Shown here: positions 53,138-62,720 of the stretch, piece by piece
How the letters are laid out: every line of letters starts with the position of its first letter
Position numbering within the stretch: the first letter of the stretch is position 1
Assembly (NCBI GenBank): GCA_031291645.1
Contig: JARLIQ010000043.1
Location: 1 to 64,000, forward strand
DNA length: 64,000 nt
Reading direction: 5' to 3'
DNA from: Caulobacteraceae bacterium
GTDB taxonomy: Bacteria > Pseudomonadota > Alphaproteobacteria > Caulobacterales > Caulobacteraceae
Made by a program: the position numbers and the translations under genes
The notes under the pieces: generated by a model
What the model saw: the letters and a program-made list of their open reading frames with translations, nothing else
What the model was told of the DNA's origin: nothing
The model's database searches: none

Positions 53138-55570
53138 ATGACTTTGCGCGCCCTGCTTCGGCGTAGCGCGGCCAGCAGCCTGGCCCTGGCCGCCGCCTTG
53201 GAGGTCGCTGCGGCGGCCCGGCCGGCGAAGGCCGCAGACGCGGCGGCGGACGCCGGCCCGAGCGCCCTGTCCGAGGTGGTGGTCACCGCGGCCCGCCGGG
53301 AATCGACGGCCCTGTCGACGCCCATCAACATCTCGGCCGTGACCGGCGCCGACCTGACGCGCGAGGGGGTGAGGGATTTCCACGACCTGTCACGCATCGT
53401 TCCGGGCCTGGTCTACAACAGCAACGGCATCCGCAACGGCGGGGCCACCAACAGCTTTATCCTGCACGGACTGAACCTGGACGACGTGTCCAACAGCGGC
53501 GACCAGCCGCTGCCCACAGTCGCGCCGGTGTCGGTGTACCTCGACGAGACGCCGGCGTTCGTGAACCTGCACCTGGCCGACGTGCAGCGGATCGAGGTGC
53601 TGCGCGGGCCCCAGGCGACCCTCTACGGCGACTCCTCGATCGCCGGCACCGTGCGGGTGCTGTTCAACCAGCCAGACCTGTCGCGCACGTCCGCCGAGAT
53701 CTCCGGCGACACCGGCTGGACCAAGAACGCGAGCGGGCCCAACTACACGGTCGACGCGGTGATCAACCGGCCGATCGCCTCGTTCCTCGGCCTGCGCATC
53801 GCCGCCGGCTACGAGTTCGACAACGGCTTCATCAACGCGCCGCATATGTTCAAGCTGGACTCGAGCGGCGTGCCGGTGCTGGCCAACCCCTCGGACGTGG
53901 TCCACAGCCTGCCCGTCTCGGTGTCCAGAAAGAACATCGACAACGCCGACCTCGCCTATGTTCGGCCGATGCTGCTCTACCAGCAGGACAAGCTGAAGGT
54001 GCTGGTCACCTATCAGCACCAGCACGAGCACGCCGACGGGGAGGACACCGACAGCTATCCCGGCGGCTCCGGGCCGACCAGCTATTCCTCGACCCTGACG
54101 GCGGGCTTCCAGAACGACGGCTTCGACGCGGCCTTTCCCTCCAAGTTCAAGCCCTACCAGTCCGGCGTCTTCCTGATGCAGCCCTATTCCCGGGACGTGG
54201 ACCTGGCCTCGGTCGAGGCCTCCTACGACCTGGGCTTCGCCACCCTGACGTCCGTGTCCTCGTGGTACAACAACACCAGCTCGGCGATCACCGACAACTC
54301 GGGCTTCTATGAAGCCAGCCTCGGCTTCCTCTACTCCGGCTATCCTCGCCTGGCCCTGGCCAGCCACCGCCACTACAGGGATGAGGCGGCGATCGAGGAG
54401 GTCCGCCTGGTGTCGAACGGGACCGGCCCGCTGACCTACACGGTCGGCGGCTTCTACATGAACCAGTCCAACCATCTGCTGCAGGACGACGTGATCCCCG
54501 GCTTCACCGCCTATTCGGCCGCGCTGGGCGCGCCGACGGGGACGGACCTGGCCTACCAGTACGACCGGCACACTCACTTCGTGGACACCGCGGTGTTCGG
54601 TGAGGCGACCTACCACATCACGCCCGACTGGCAGGTCACCGGCGGCCTACGCGTCTTCCACCAGAACCTGTCCCTGGCCTCGACCATCGAGCTGCCGATC
54701 TGCGGCGCCTCCTGCTCGAACGACGGGGTCAATCCGCTCGGCCTGAGCGGCGGCGGCGCCCGCGAGATCACTACCAAGCCGCTGTTCAAGTTCAACACCT
54801 CCTACAAGCTTCCCGGCGACGTCCTGGCCTTCTTCACCTTCTCCCAGGGCGAGCGGCGCGGCGGCGCCAATGGGGTGCCGACCCAGGGGACTCTGGGCGC
54901 CAGCGCGGCCTTCCTGTTCTTCAAGCCCGATACGGTCGACAACTACGAGATCGGGTTCAAGGGGCGCGTCGGCGGCCGGTTCGAATATTCCTCGGCCTTC
55001 TACTGGATCGAGTGGAACCACCCCCAGGTGAACGTCTCGACGCCGGTCGGCGCCTTCCCGGCGGCGGTCAACGGCGACAAGGCCCGCTCGATAGGCGTGG
55101 ACCTGGAGGCCCGCTACCGGGTGAACGATGCCGTCACGCTCAGCACGACCTACAGCTACAACCACGCCTACCTGCTGGAGGCCATCGAGGTCGGGGGCGT
55201 CAGCTATGGCGCGGCCGGCGCGCGCCTGCCCGGCACGCCCGAGCACACCTTCAGCCTCGGGGTCGACTACGACCGGCCGATCCTCGACGGCCTCGATTTC
55301 ACCGCCCACGCCGACACCAGCTGGCGCAGCGGCGTGACCACCTCCCTGACCCCCAGCCTCAACGTGAACCTGCCTGGCTTCGCCATGCTGAACGCCTCGG
55401 TCGGGGTCAGCCGCGACGCCTGGCGCGTGGCGGTGTTCGCGAACAACATCACCAACACTCGCGGGGTGCTGTCGGCCAATGCGGTGGGCGCCTATGACGT
55501 CCGTTCGATCAACAACCGCCTGTCGCGCCCCCTGACGGTGGGCCTGAGGTTCGGCTACAAATACCAATGA
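53138..55570 (+). CDS. TonB-dependent outer-membrane receptor
   Basis: An 810-aa receptor. The signal peptide (MTLRALLRRSAASSLALAAA, cut near AKAAD) is followed by the TonB-box-like SEVVVTAARRESTALSTPI, the plug motif LRGPQATLYGDSSIAGTV and a barrel ending GLRFGYKYQ. GGAGG lies 12 nt before the chosen ATG; an ATG at 53102 would extend it by 12 residues ahead of the signal peptide. The gene is followed by a TPR-sulfotransferase and a 2-oxoglutarate oxygenase on the same strand. The same plug-barrel layout as the other three receptors, but with low identity to them by eye, implies a different ligand. Confidence 0.93.
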   Translation: MTLRALLRRSAASSLALAAALEVAAAARPAKAADAAADAGPSALSEVVVTAARRESTALSTPINISAVTGADLTREGVRDFHDLSRIVPGLVYNSNGIRNGGATNSFILHGLNLDDVSNSGDQPLPTVAPVSVYLDETPAFVNLHLADVQRIEVLRGPQATLYGDSSIAGTVRVLFNQPDLSRTSAEISGDTGWTKNASGPNYTVDAVINRPIASFLGLRIAAGYEFDNGFINAPHMFKLDSSGVPVLANPSDVVHSLPVSVSRKNIDNADLAYVRPMLLYQQDKLKVLVTYQHQHEHADGEDTDSYPGGSGPTSYSSTLTAGFQNDGFDAAFPSKFKPYQSGVFLMQPYSRDVDLASVEASYDLGFATLTSVSSWYNNTSSAITDNSGFYEASLGFLYSGYPRLALASHRHYRDEAAIEEVRLVSNGTGPLTYTVGGFYMNQSNHLLQDDVIPGFTAYSAALGAPTGTDLAYQYDRHTHFVDTAVFGEATYHITPDWQVTGGLRVFHQNLSLASTIELPICGASCSNDGVNPLGLSGGGAREITTKPLFKFNTSYKLPGDVLAFFTFSQGERRGGANGVPTQGTLGASAAFLFFKPDTVDNYEIGFKGRVGGRFEYSSAFYWIEWNHPQVNVSTPVGAFPAAVNGDKARSIGVDLEARYRVNDAVTLSTTYSYNHAYLLEAIEVGGVSYGAAGARLPGTPEHTFSLGVDYDRPILDGLDFTAHADTSWRSGVTTSLTPSLNVNLPGFAMLNASVGVSRDAWRVAVFANNITNTRGVLSANAVGAYDVRSINNRLSRPLTVGLRFGYKYQ

Positions 55571-55597
55571 CATGAAGGCCATGGCGCGCGAGGGACG

Positions 55598-57106
55598 ATG
55601 ACTGCCGCACGGCCAGGCGCCGCCACGCCGGGCGGCGGCGACGCCCCGATTCTCGCCGCGGTCCTCGCCGACAGCCTCTCGCTCCTGCGGGCGCGCCGGC
55701 CGGCGGAGGCGCTGGCGCTGATCGCCCGGTTGCCCCCGCCGATGGCCGCCGATCCGAGGATCGCCGCCCGGCTCGGCTATGCGCACGGGCTGATGGGGCG
55801 GCTTGCGGAGGCCCTGGCCGCCGCACGCGCGGCCCTGGCGTCGGGCCGGGCGGACCTGGCGTCGCTGGACCTGGCCGGCAACACCTTCACCCTGTGCCAT
55901 CGCCCGCAGGAGGCCCACGCCGCCTTCGAGCGCGCGGCCAGGATCGCGCCGGAGAGCCCGGCCGTGCTCTACAACCTCGCCGCCACCGCGCGCTTCGTCG
56001 GCCGCACCCAGGAGGCCGAGCGGGCCTACGACCGGGTGATCGCGGCCGCGCCCGACGCGTGGGAGGCCTACCGCAACCGCTCCGAACTGCGCCGCCAGAC
56101 CGCGGGCCGAAACCACGTCCGCGAGCTCACGGCCGCGCTCGCCCGGCCGGACCTGCCCTGGCGCGGCGAGGTCCAGCTGCGCTACGCGCTGGGCAAGGAA
56201 CTGGAGGACCTGCAGGATTACGACCGGGCGTTCGAGAATTTCGAGCGCGGCGCCCAGGCCCGGCGCACCCACATGCGTTACGACGTCGCCGACGACGTGG
56301 CCGCCATGGCGCTGATCGGGCGGACCTTCGACAAGGCCTGGTGCGCGCCGGCCCTGGACGTCCCGGAGCCTGGGCCCGCGGGGCCGATCTTCATCCTCGG
56401 CCTGCCGCGCACCGGGTCCACCCTGCTCGAACGGATGCTCGGTCGGCATTCCCAGGTGCAGCCGCTGGGCGAACTCCAGGCCTTTGGCGGGGCGCTGACC
56501 GAGGTGCTCCGCCGCGCCGCGCGCCCGCCGCCGGCCGGCAAGGCGGGGATGATCCAGGCCAGCGCGGCGCTGGCGCCCGACGCGGTCGGGGCGGCCTATC
56601 TGGCGGCGACGGCGCCCCTGCGCGACGCGCGCCCGCGCTTCATCGACAAGCTGCCGATCAACGTCCTCTACGCCGGCCTGATCGCCCGCGCCCTGCCGTC
56701 GGCCAGCATCGTCCACCTGACGCGCGACCCGCTCGACACCTGCGTGGCGATCTACAAGACCCTGTTCGAGGAGGCCTATCCGTACTCGTACGACCTCGCC
56801 GAACTCGGCGCCTACTACAACGCCTATCGGCGGTTGGCGGCCCACTGGCGGGCCGCGCTGGGCCCACGCCTCATAGAGGTCGCCTACGAGGACCTGGTGA
56901 GCGATCCGGCCGCGGTGATGGGCGGCCTCATGCCGCGCCTGGGCCTGGCCATGGAGGCTGCCTGCCTGGCGCCCGAGGCGGACGCCTCGCCGGTGATGAC
57001 CGCCAGCGCCTCGCAGGTCCGCAAGCCCATCCACGCCCGGTCCGCGGGCAGCGCCAGCCGCTATCGGGCGCGCCTCGGGCCCCTGCTGGCGGTGCTGGAA
57101 ACCTAG
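55598..57106 (+). CDS. TPR-repeat sulfotransferase family protein
   Basis: A 502-aa protein with an N-terminal tetratricopeptide region (about residues 20-220, pairs such as AARLGYAHGLMGRLAEALAA) and a C-terminal sulfotransferase domain. The PAPS 5'-phosphate loop is IFILGLPRTGSTLLERML. The 3'-phosphate region is IVHLTRDPLDTCVAIYKTLF. Such fusions are widespread in alphaproteobacteria and often sit beside TonB receptors and Fe/2OG oxygenases. The acceptor is unknown (peptide, lipid or small molecule). The ATG follows the receptor stop by 27 bp, so they are probably one operon. Confidence 0.88.
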   Translation: MTAARPGAATPGGGDAPILAAVLADSLSLLRARRPAEALALIARLPPPMAADPRIAARLGYAHGLMGRLAEALAAARAALASGRADLASLDLAGNTFTLCHRPQEAHAAFERAARIAPESPAVLYNLAATARFVGRTQEAERAYDRVIAAAPDAWEAYRNRSELRRQTAGRNHVRELTAALARPDLPWRGEVQLRYALGKELEDLQDYDRAFENFERGAQARRTHMRYDVADDVAAMALIGRTFDKAWCAPALDVPEPGPAGPIFILGLPRTGSTLLERMLGRHSQVQPLGELQAFGGALTEVLRRAARPPPAGKAGMIQASAALAPDAVGAAYLAATAPLRDARPRFIDKLPINVLYAGLIARALPSASIVHLTRDPLDTCVAIYKTLFEEAYPYSYDLAELGAYYNAYRRLAAHWRAALGPRLIEVAYEDLVSDPAAVMGGLMPRLGLAMEAACLAPEADASPVMTASASQVRKPIHARSAGSASRYRARLGPLLAVLET

Positions 57107-57196
57107 CCGTCCGGCCGCACGGGACTACGGGCGCGGGCCCTAGTCCCCCCTGGCCGAGGCCGCCAAGGCGCCTCGCTCGCGGGCAGGTCGGCTACG

Positions 57197-57228
57197 TTGT
57201 GCACAAAACGTATTCCGAACGGTGGAAT
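57197..57228 (+). promoter_or_regulatory. Paired palindromes upstream of the Fe/2OG oxygenase
   Basis: TTGTGCACAA (57197-57206), a perfect 10-bp palindrome, and ATTCC-gaacggt-GGAAT (57212-57228), perfect 5-bp arms, lie about 80-110 bp before the oxygenase start, in a 201-bp non-coding space. Two such repeats together suggest one or two regulator sites over a promoter; no -10/-35 pair is clear. Confidence 0.4.
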
Positions 57229-57307
57229 GTCGCGTCTCGTACGCGCGCGCGTGTTTCCAAGACGGCCGGCCGGTGTTCTTCATCAATGGCGCTGTGGGAG
57301 GACGGAC

Positions 57308-58486
57308 ATGGAAACCGCTGCGGATAGCCAGTCGGAAGTCGGGACGGCCGAGATGGGCGCCAAGCTGATGGCGCTGTCGTCGATCCCGGTCATCGACATC
57401 TCGGCCATGCGCGGCGGCGACAGGGCGGCGATGGAGGCCGCCGCGGCCGAGATCGGCAGGGCGTGCGAGACCGCCGGCTTCTTCTACATCAAGAACCATG
57501 GCGTACCGGAGGCGCTGATCCAGCGGACCTACGCGCTGTCCAGGCGGTTCCACGCCTCGCCGATAGAGCAGAAGGAGACGGTGCATATCCGTCATTCGGC
57601 GGGCACGCGGGGCTGGGTGCCGGTCTCCGGCGAAGACGACGACGGCGATCCCGAACTGTATCGTCTGGTCGAGCCGAGCCCCGACCACGACTACCTGACC
57701 AAGCCGCGGCTGCACGAAGCCTTCGACGCGGCTCTGGAGTTGCCGGAGGACGATCCCGATTTCCTGGCTGGCAACCTGATGCTGGTGCCCAACCAGTGGC
57801 CGGACTGGATTCCGGAGTTCCGCGAACAGGTGATGGAATACTACGCGGCGGTGACGGAGGTCGGCCGCCAGCTCTTCCTCGCCTTCGCCATCCGGCTCGG
57901 CCTGCCCGACGACTTCTTCGAGAAGCTGACCCTCAAGTCGCCCTCGCAACTGCGCCTGCTGCACTATCCGCCCAACGACCTGCCGATGGACAACGACAAC
58001 CTCGGCATCGGCGCCCACTCGGACTTCGAGTGTTTCACCATCCTCAACCAGCAGGCGCCCGGCCTGCAGGTCATGACCGCGTCGGACGAATGGGCGGCCG
58101 CCCCGCCGATCGACGGGACCTTCATCGTCAACATCGGCGACCTGCTCGAGGGCTGGACCAACGGCCGCTTCAAGGCGACCCAGCACCGGGTGGTCAACAC
58201 GGGCAAGGAGCGGTTCTCGATGCCGCTGTTCTTCGCGGTCGACTACCACACGGTGATCGAGCCGCTGCCGGCCTTCGTCAGCGAGGACAACCCGCCGAAG
58301 TACAACCGGATCGTCGCCGGCGATCACCTGGCCGGCTTCAGCGTCAACGGCGCCAAGCACCTGCGCCGCAAGATCGTCCGCGGCGAGCTGAAGATCGACT
58401 TCCAGATCCACAAGGAAAACCCGTTCAAGCGCAAGGCGGTGAACGAGTTTCAGCCCGAGGCCGCGACCGAGGCCGCCGCAAGCTAG
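57308..58486 (+). CDS. 2-oxoglutarate/Fe(II)-dependent oxygenase (isopenicillin N synthase-like)
   Basis: A 392-aa oxygenase. The N-terminal DIOX_N region has IPVIDISAM and ETAGFFYIKNHGVPE. The iron site is H237-S-D239 with H293 (ATQHRVVN), and the 2-oxoglutarate-binding R302-F-S304 lies in ERFSMPLFF. This soluble family hydroxylates or demethylates small molecules. It is longer than usual (320-340) because of an insert around residues 100-175 and a C-terminal tail. GGACGGAC precedes the ATG. It follows the TonB receptor and sulfotransferase after its own promoter region and ends before a terminator. Confidence 0.9.
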   Translation: METAADSQSEVGTAEMGAKLMALSSIPVIDISAMRGGDRAAMEAAAAEIGRACETAGFFYIKNHGVPEALIQRTYALSRRFHASPIEQKETVHIRHSAGTRGWVPVSGEDDDGDPELYRLVEPSPDHDYLTKPRLHEAFDAALELPEDDPDFLAGNLMLVPNQWPDWIPEFREQVMEYYAAVTEVGRQLFLAFAIRLGLPDDFFEKLTLKSPSQLRLLHYPPNDLPMDNDNLGIGAHSDFECFTILNQQAPGLQVMTASDEWAAAPPIDGTFIVNIGDLLEGWTNGRFKATQHRVVNTGKERFSMPLFFAVDYHTVIEPLPAFVSEDNPPKYNRIVAGDHLAGFSVNGAKHLRRKIVRGELKIDFQIHKENPFKRKAVNEFQPEAATEAAAS

Positions 58487-58508
58487 CGGAACCTGCGATC
58501 GAACGACC

Positions 58509-58545
58509 AGGGCCCGGGCGCTCGCCGTCCGGGCCTTTGTGCTTC
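58509..58545 (+). terminator. Intrinsic terminator after the 2OG oxygenase gene
   Basis: GGCCCGG (58511-58517) pairs with CCGGGCC (58529-58535) across an 11-nt loop, followed by TTTGTGCTT. It lies 22 bp after the oxygenase stop and separates this block from the ABC importer genes. Confidence 0.7.
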
Positions 58546-58781
58546 CGCTCGCCGCCGCCGAATTGACGATGGGCGTCCAGGCCCCGCTTGAGGCTTCCCG
58601 CCAGGCCGGACGGGGAGTCGCGCTGCAGTAATACGAATTGCTCAGATCGTAATCGGCAGCTCGAAGCCGGGCGCCTATCGCCAGGGCATTTGCGAAAGGC
58701 TCGAGCGCGGCCGTGGGTATGGCTTTCCCCAGGAAGCGGACTGCGATCCGACTGTTCAGCAACGGCAGACCGGAGCGGGTG

Positions 58782-59903
58782 ATGCAGGGTTCGGACGAGC
58801 GCCCCCGGGCGCAGGGCCAAGGCGCAGGCGCGCTGAACCGGCGCGGCCTGCTTCTGGGCGCCGGCGGCCTCGGCGCAGGCAGCCTCCTGGCCGGCTGTTC
58901 GCCGGCTGGCGGGGGCGGCGGCGGACGCAGCCTCAAGGTCTCGGCCTACGGCGGCAATTTCGAACACGCGATGTCGACCCACATCTATCCGCTGTTCGAG
59001 CAGAAGACGGGCGTCAAGGTGCTCTCCCAGCCGCAGCCGGCGGGCGTGCAGTTCCTGCTTCAGCTGATCCAGGCCAACCGCGCCGGGATGGCGCCCATGG
59101 ACCTGTGCATCGCCGCGTCCCAGGACGTGCTGCGGGGTCGCCAGGCGAACCTGTGGAAGACGCGGGACCTGTCCAAGGTCCCGAATTCGGCGAACCTGCC
59201 GGCCGAATACATCGCCCGCGGCCCGAGCGGCGTCGACGGCGTCGGCGCGGTCGGCTGGTACATGGTGATGGTGGTCAACCCGAGCCTGATCACGCCCACG
59301 CCCGACAGCTGGACGGTGTTCTGGTCGCCGAACTATCGCAATTCCTGGGGGCTGAGCGGCGGCGGGGCCGGCGGCATGTTCGAGATCACCGCTGCGACCT
59401 ATTTCGGCGGTCCTCAGATCCTGAACACCGAGGACGGCATCCGCAAGGTCGTGGCGAAGATGGCCGAACTGAAGCCCAACACCAAGCTGTGGTGGGATTC
59501 CGAGGGCACCATGCAGACCGCGCTGGAGAACGGCGAGGTCAAGGGCGGCACCTATTTCGCCGACGTGGCCAAGACCATGCAGGACAGTGGCGTGAACATC
59601 AGACGGGTCTTCCCCAAGGAGGGGCCGCTGATCGACTACGGCTGCTGGTGCCAGCCGACCGCCTCGACCAAGACGGCCGAGGCCGAGGCCTTCATCGACT
59701 TCATGTGCGAGCCGGCGACCCAGAACCTGCTGGCCAGCAAGGTCAATGTGCCGCCCCTGGTCCGCAAGGAGCTGCTGTCGCTGTCGCCGGAAACGGCCGC
59801 CTTGGTCTCCAGTCCGACGCCGCCGGTCCCGGTCAACCTCGAAGCCCGGTCCAAGCACCTCGACTTCATGGTCCAGCAGTTCAACCAGATGGCGGCGAGC
59901 TGA
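58782..59903 (+). CDS. ABC importer substrate-binding lipoprotein (spermidine/putrescine type)
   Basis: A 373-aa extracellular solute-binding protein. The N-terminus has twin arginines (R20-R21) followed by GLLLGAGG and a lipobox with Cys39 (LLAGC), so it is a Tat-exported lipoprotein held at the membrane. The mature part resembles PotD: SAYGGNFEHAMSTHIYPLFEQKTG and WDSEGTMQTALENGEV. GGAG lies 7 nt before the ATG; longer in-frame starts are less likely. It begins a coupled four-gene transporter operon. The ligand could be a polyamine or another cationic or amide compound. Confidence 0.88.
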   Translation: MQGSDERPRAQGQGAGALNRRGLLLGAGGLGAGSLLAGCSPAGGGGGGRSLKVSAYGGNFEHAMSTHIYPLFEQKTGVKVLSQPQPAGVQFLLQLIQANRAGMAPMDLCIAASQDVLRGRQANLWKTRDLSKVPNSANLPAEYIARGPSGVDGVGAVGWYMVMVVNPSLITPTPDSWTVFWSPNYRNSWGLSGGGAGGMFEITAATYFGGPQILNTEDGIRKVVAKMAELKPNTKLWWDSEGTMQTALENGEVKGGTYFADVAKTMQDSGVNIRRVFPKEGPLIDYGCWCQPTASTKTAEAEAFIDFMCEPATQNLLASKVNVPPLVRKELLSLSPETAALVSSPTPPVPVNLEARSKHLDFMVQQFNQMAAS

Positions 59904-59914
59904 AAGGGAGCGGG

Positions 59915-60976
59915 ATGATGTTCGGCCTGGCCATTGATCGTCTCAGCAAGACCTACCAGGGCCAGCCGGCTGTCGACGCGGTCTCGCTGGCCATCCCGCA
60001 CGGCCAGTTCGTCTGCTTCCTGGGCCCGTCCGGCTGCGGCAAGACCACGCTCCTCAGGATGATCGCGGGCCTGGAGGCGCCGACCAGCGGCTCGATCTCG
60101 CTCAACGGCCGCGACATCACCCAGGACCCGCCGAACGTGCGCAAGTTCGGCATGGTGTTCCAGTCGCTGGCCCTGTTCCCGCACCTGACGGTCGGTGAGA
60201 ACGTCGCCTTCAGCCTGCGCCTGCAGGGCCGCACCGGCTCCGAGCGCCGCGACCGCGTGGACGCCCTGCTCAAGCTGGTGCGCCTGTCCGGCCTGGAGAA
60301 GCGCGCGATCGGCGAACTCTCCGGCGGTCAGCGCCAGCGGGTGGCGATCGCCCGCGCCCTGGCCCAGGAGCCGCAGGTCTTCCTCCTGGACGAACCCTTC
60401 TCGGCCCTGGACGCCAAGCTACGCGAAGAGATGCAGGCCGAGCTGCGCCAGCTGCAGGAACAGCTCAAGATCACCACCATCCTGGTCACGCATGACCAGA
60501 GGGAGGCCATGACCCTGGCCGACAGCATCGTGGTCATGGGCGAGGGGCGGATTCAGCAGCATGGCGCGCCGTCGGACGTCTACCGGGCGCCCGCCAACCG
60601 CTTCGTGGCCAACTTCGTGGGTCTCAGCAACCTGCTGCAGGTCGAGGTGCTGGACCGCCAGACGGTGCGGCTGGGCGAACGGGTGCTGACGGTGACCCCG
60701 ATGCCCGAGGCGGGCCTGGGGGCGCGCGCCGTGCTGTCGATCCGGCCGGAGAACGTCCAGCTGGCCGATCCGGCTGCGCCCTGCGTCGACAGCAACACCG
60801 TCGTCGGCCGCATCGCCAGCATCCGCGACATGGGGGCGAACATGGAAGTCCAGCTCGATTGCGACGGCGGCAGGTTGCTGACCGTGGTGCGCTCGCGCGA
60901 GTGGATCGGCGCAGTGGCCGGCGAGGAGGCGCGCGTCTGGCTGCCGAAGGAAGACTGCAGGGTGTTTGGCGCGTGA
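59915..60976 (+). CDS. ABC importer ATP-binding protein (PotA-like)
   Basis: A 353-aa ATPase. Walker A is GPSGCGKT (residues 37-44), the signature is LSGGQRQRVAIARAL, and Walker B is VFLLDEPFSALD, followed by the H-loop LVTHDQREAM. The C-terminal TOBE/MOP-like regulatory domain (about 235-350) is present. It powers the importer made with the next two permeases. It starts 11 bp after the binding-protein gene, with AAGGGAGCGGG in front; its stop overlaps the next start (GTGA). Confidence 0.95.
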   Translation: MMFGLAIDRLSKTYQGQPAVDAVSLAIPHGQFVCFLGPSGCGKTTLLRMIAGLEAPTSGSISLNGRDITQDPPNVRKFGMVFQSLALFPHLTVGENVAFSLRLQGRTGSERRDRVDALLKLVRLSGLEKRAIGELSGGQRQRVAIARALAQEPQVFLLDEPFSALDAKLREEMQAELRQLQEQLKITTILVTHDQREAMTLADSIVVMGEGRIQQHGAPSDVYRAPANRFVANFVGLSNLLQVEVLDRQTVRLGERVLTVTPMPEAGLGARAVLSIRPENVQLADPAAPCVDSNTVVGRIASIRDMGANMEVQLDCDGGRLLTVVRSREWIGAVAGEEARVWLPKEDCRVFGA

Positions 60977-61866
60977 CCGAGGCCGTGGTGTCCCTCGCGC
61001 CCCCCGCCGCCAAACCCCGACGCCAAGGCGAAGGGCTCGCCCAGGCGGTCATCCTGGCCGGGCCGGCGATCTTCCTCGCCGCCTTCTGCGTCACGCCCCT
61101 GGTGCTGCTGGTGCAGCTCAGCCTGTCCCATCACCAGGACGGGGGCCTGTGGTCCCCGGGTTTCGAGCTGACCCAGTACCGGGCGCTGGGCGAGCCGACC
61201 TTCCTGCGGGTCGTGGGCTTCTCCCTGGCGCTGGCGGCGAGCGCGGCGGCGTTGACCCTCTCGCTCGCCTTCCCGGCGGCCTATTTCATCAGCCGCATGC
61301 GCCGCCGCGCCCAGGTGGCCTGGCTGGTCTTCATCCTGGGCGCCCTGTCGCTGTCCGAGGTGCTGATCGTCTTCGCCTTCCAGGTGCTGCTGTCCAGCGG
61401 CGGCGCGCTGGTCAAGGCGCTGGTCGACCTGGGCCTGATGGCTGCGCCGCAATCGCTCTATCCCAACCTGGGCGCGGTGCTGGTGGGGCTGGTCTATCTG
61501 GTGCTGCCCTACGTGATCCTGTTCCTCTACCCGGCCGTCTCGCGGCTGGACGAGGAGATGCCCCAGGCCGCCGCCACCATGGGCGCCTCGCCGCTACGGA
61601 CCTTCTTCCTCGTCACGACGCCCTTGATGCGCGGACCGCTGGTCTCGGCCGCGGCGCTCGTGGTGATCTTCACGGTCAGCTCCTACCTGACGCCGCTGGT
61701 GCTGGGCCGTCCGGAGAACTGGACGGTGGGCGTGCATCTCAGCAACACGGCCCTGGACGCCGGCGACATGCCGCTCGCCGCGGCCCAGGCGGTGCTGCTG
61801 GTGACGGCGGTGGTCGGCCTGCTGGGCCTCGTGCGCTGGATCGGCGGCCAGAGGGCGCCGGCATGA
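60973..61866 (+). CDS. ABC importer permease (PotB-like)
   Basis: A 297-aa inner-membrane permease with about six helices. The cytoplasmic EAA-type loop is visible as MPQAAATMGASPLRTFFLVTTPLM. The GTG start overlaps the ATPase stop by 4 bp. The N-terminal 30 residues are polar and cytosolic. It pairs with the following PotC-like protein to form the channel. Confidence 0.92.
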   Translation: MTEAVVSLAPPAAKPRRQGEGLAQAVILAGPAIFLAAFCVTPLVLLVQLSLSHHQDGGLWSPGFELTQYRALGEPTFLRVVGFSLALAASAAALTLSLAFPAAYFISRMRRRAQVAWLVFILGALSLSEVLIVFAFQVLLSSGGALVKALVDLGLMAAPQSLYPNLGAVLVGLVYLVLPYVILFLYPAVSRLDEEMPQAAATMGASPLRTFFLVTTPLMRGPLVSAAALVVIFTVSSYLTPLVLGRPENWTVGVHLSNTALDAGDMPLAAAQAVLLVTAVVGLLGLVRWIGGQRAPA

Positions 61867-62678
61867 ACCCCGCCCTGATGGCGACCTGGGCCCGGCGCGG
61901 CTTCATGGGCCTGGTCGGCGCCTTCATCGCCGCGCCCCTGGTGGTCGTCGCCGGCGTCTCGTTCAACCCCACGCGGCGGATGAGCTTCCCCCCGACGTCC
62001 TTGAGCCTGGTCTGGTACAGGGACTTCTTCGGCGATCCGGACTGGATGGCCTCGCTGCGCGCGACCCTGACGATCAGCGCCTCGGCCGCGCTGCTGTCGG
62101 TGGCGGTCGCCCTGCCGATCGCCTACGCGGTCTGGCGCTACCATTCGAGGCTGTCCAAGGCGATGGCCGGCATGGGCGCCAGCCTGTTCCTGCTGCCTGG
62201 GGTGGTGCTGGCGGTGATGTTCAGCGCGCTCTGGGGCGTCACCGGGCACGTCGGCCGCATCGAGAACGTCGCCTTCAGCCATGCCGCGGTGTTCCTGGGC
62301 ATTCCCCTGAGCCTGCTGGCCGTCGGCTTCGACAGCATCGACCTTGGTCTCATGGAGGCCGCCCGGACCATGGGCGCCGGGGAGGCCGACGCCTTCCGGC
62401 TGGTCGTCCGCCCGGCGATGACGCCCTACATCGTTTGCGCGATCGCCTATGTGTTCGTGCTCAGCATGAACGAGTACCTGATCGCCTACATGGTCGCCGG
62501 CTTCTCGGTCCAGACGCTGCCGATCCGGATCTTCACCAACATGCGGACGGGCTACGAGCCGACCATGTGCGTGGCGGCCGTGCTGTTCATGGTCGTGGGC
62601 TTCTGCGTCTTCGGCTCGCTGGCGCTGATCGGCGACCTGCCCCGGCTGATGGGGCGCCTGCGCCCGCTTCGTGATTGA
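61863..62678 (+). CDS. ABC importer permease (PotC-like)
   Basis: A 271-aa permease with six predicted helices. The EAA loop reads MEAARTMGAGEADAFRLVVRPAM. It starts at an ATGA overlap with the PotB-like gene. VAGVSFNPTRRMSFPPTSLSL after the first helix is typical of PotC/PotI relatives. It completes the importer; 42 bp separate it from the HRI1-like gene. Confidence 0.92.
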   Translation: MNPALMATWARRGFMGLVGAFIAAPLVVVAGVSFNPTRRMSFPPTSLSLVWYRDFFGDPDWMASLRATLTISASAALLSVAVALPIAYAVWRYHSRLSKAMAGMGASLFLLPGVVLAVMFSALWGVTGHVGRIENVAFSHAAVFLGIPLSLLAVGFDSIDLGLMEAARTMGAGEADAFRLVVRPAMTPYIVCAIAYVFVLSMNEYLIAYMVAGFSVQTLPIRIFTNMRTGYEPTMCVAAVLFMVVGFCVFGSLALIGDLPRLMGRLRPLRD

Positions 62679-62720
62679 CGCCCCAAGGCCCCCTGAGGAG
62701 CGCCCCCTGAGGACTACCCC

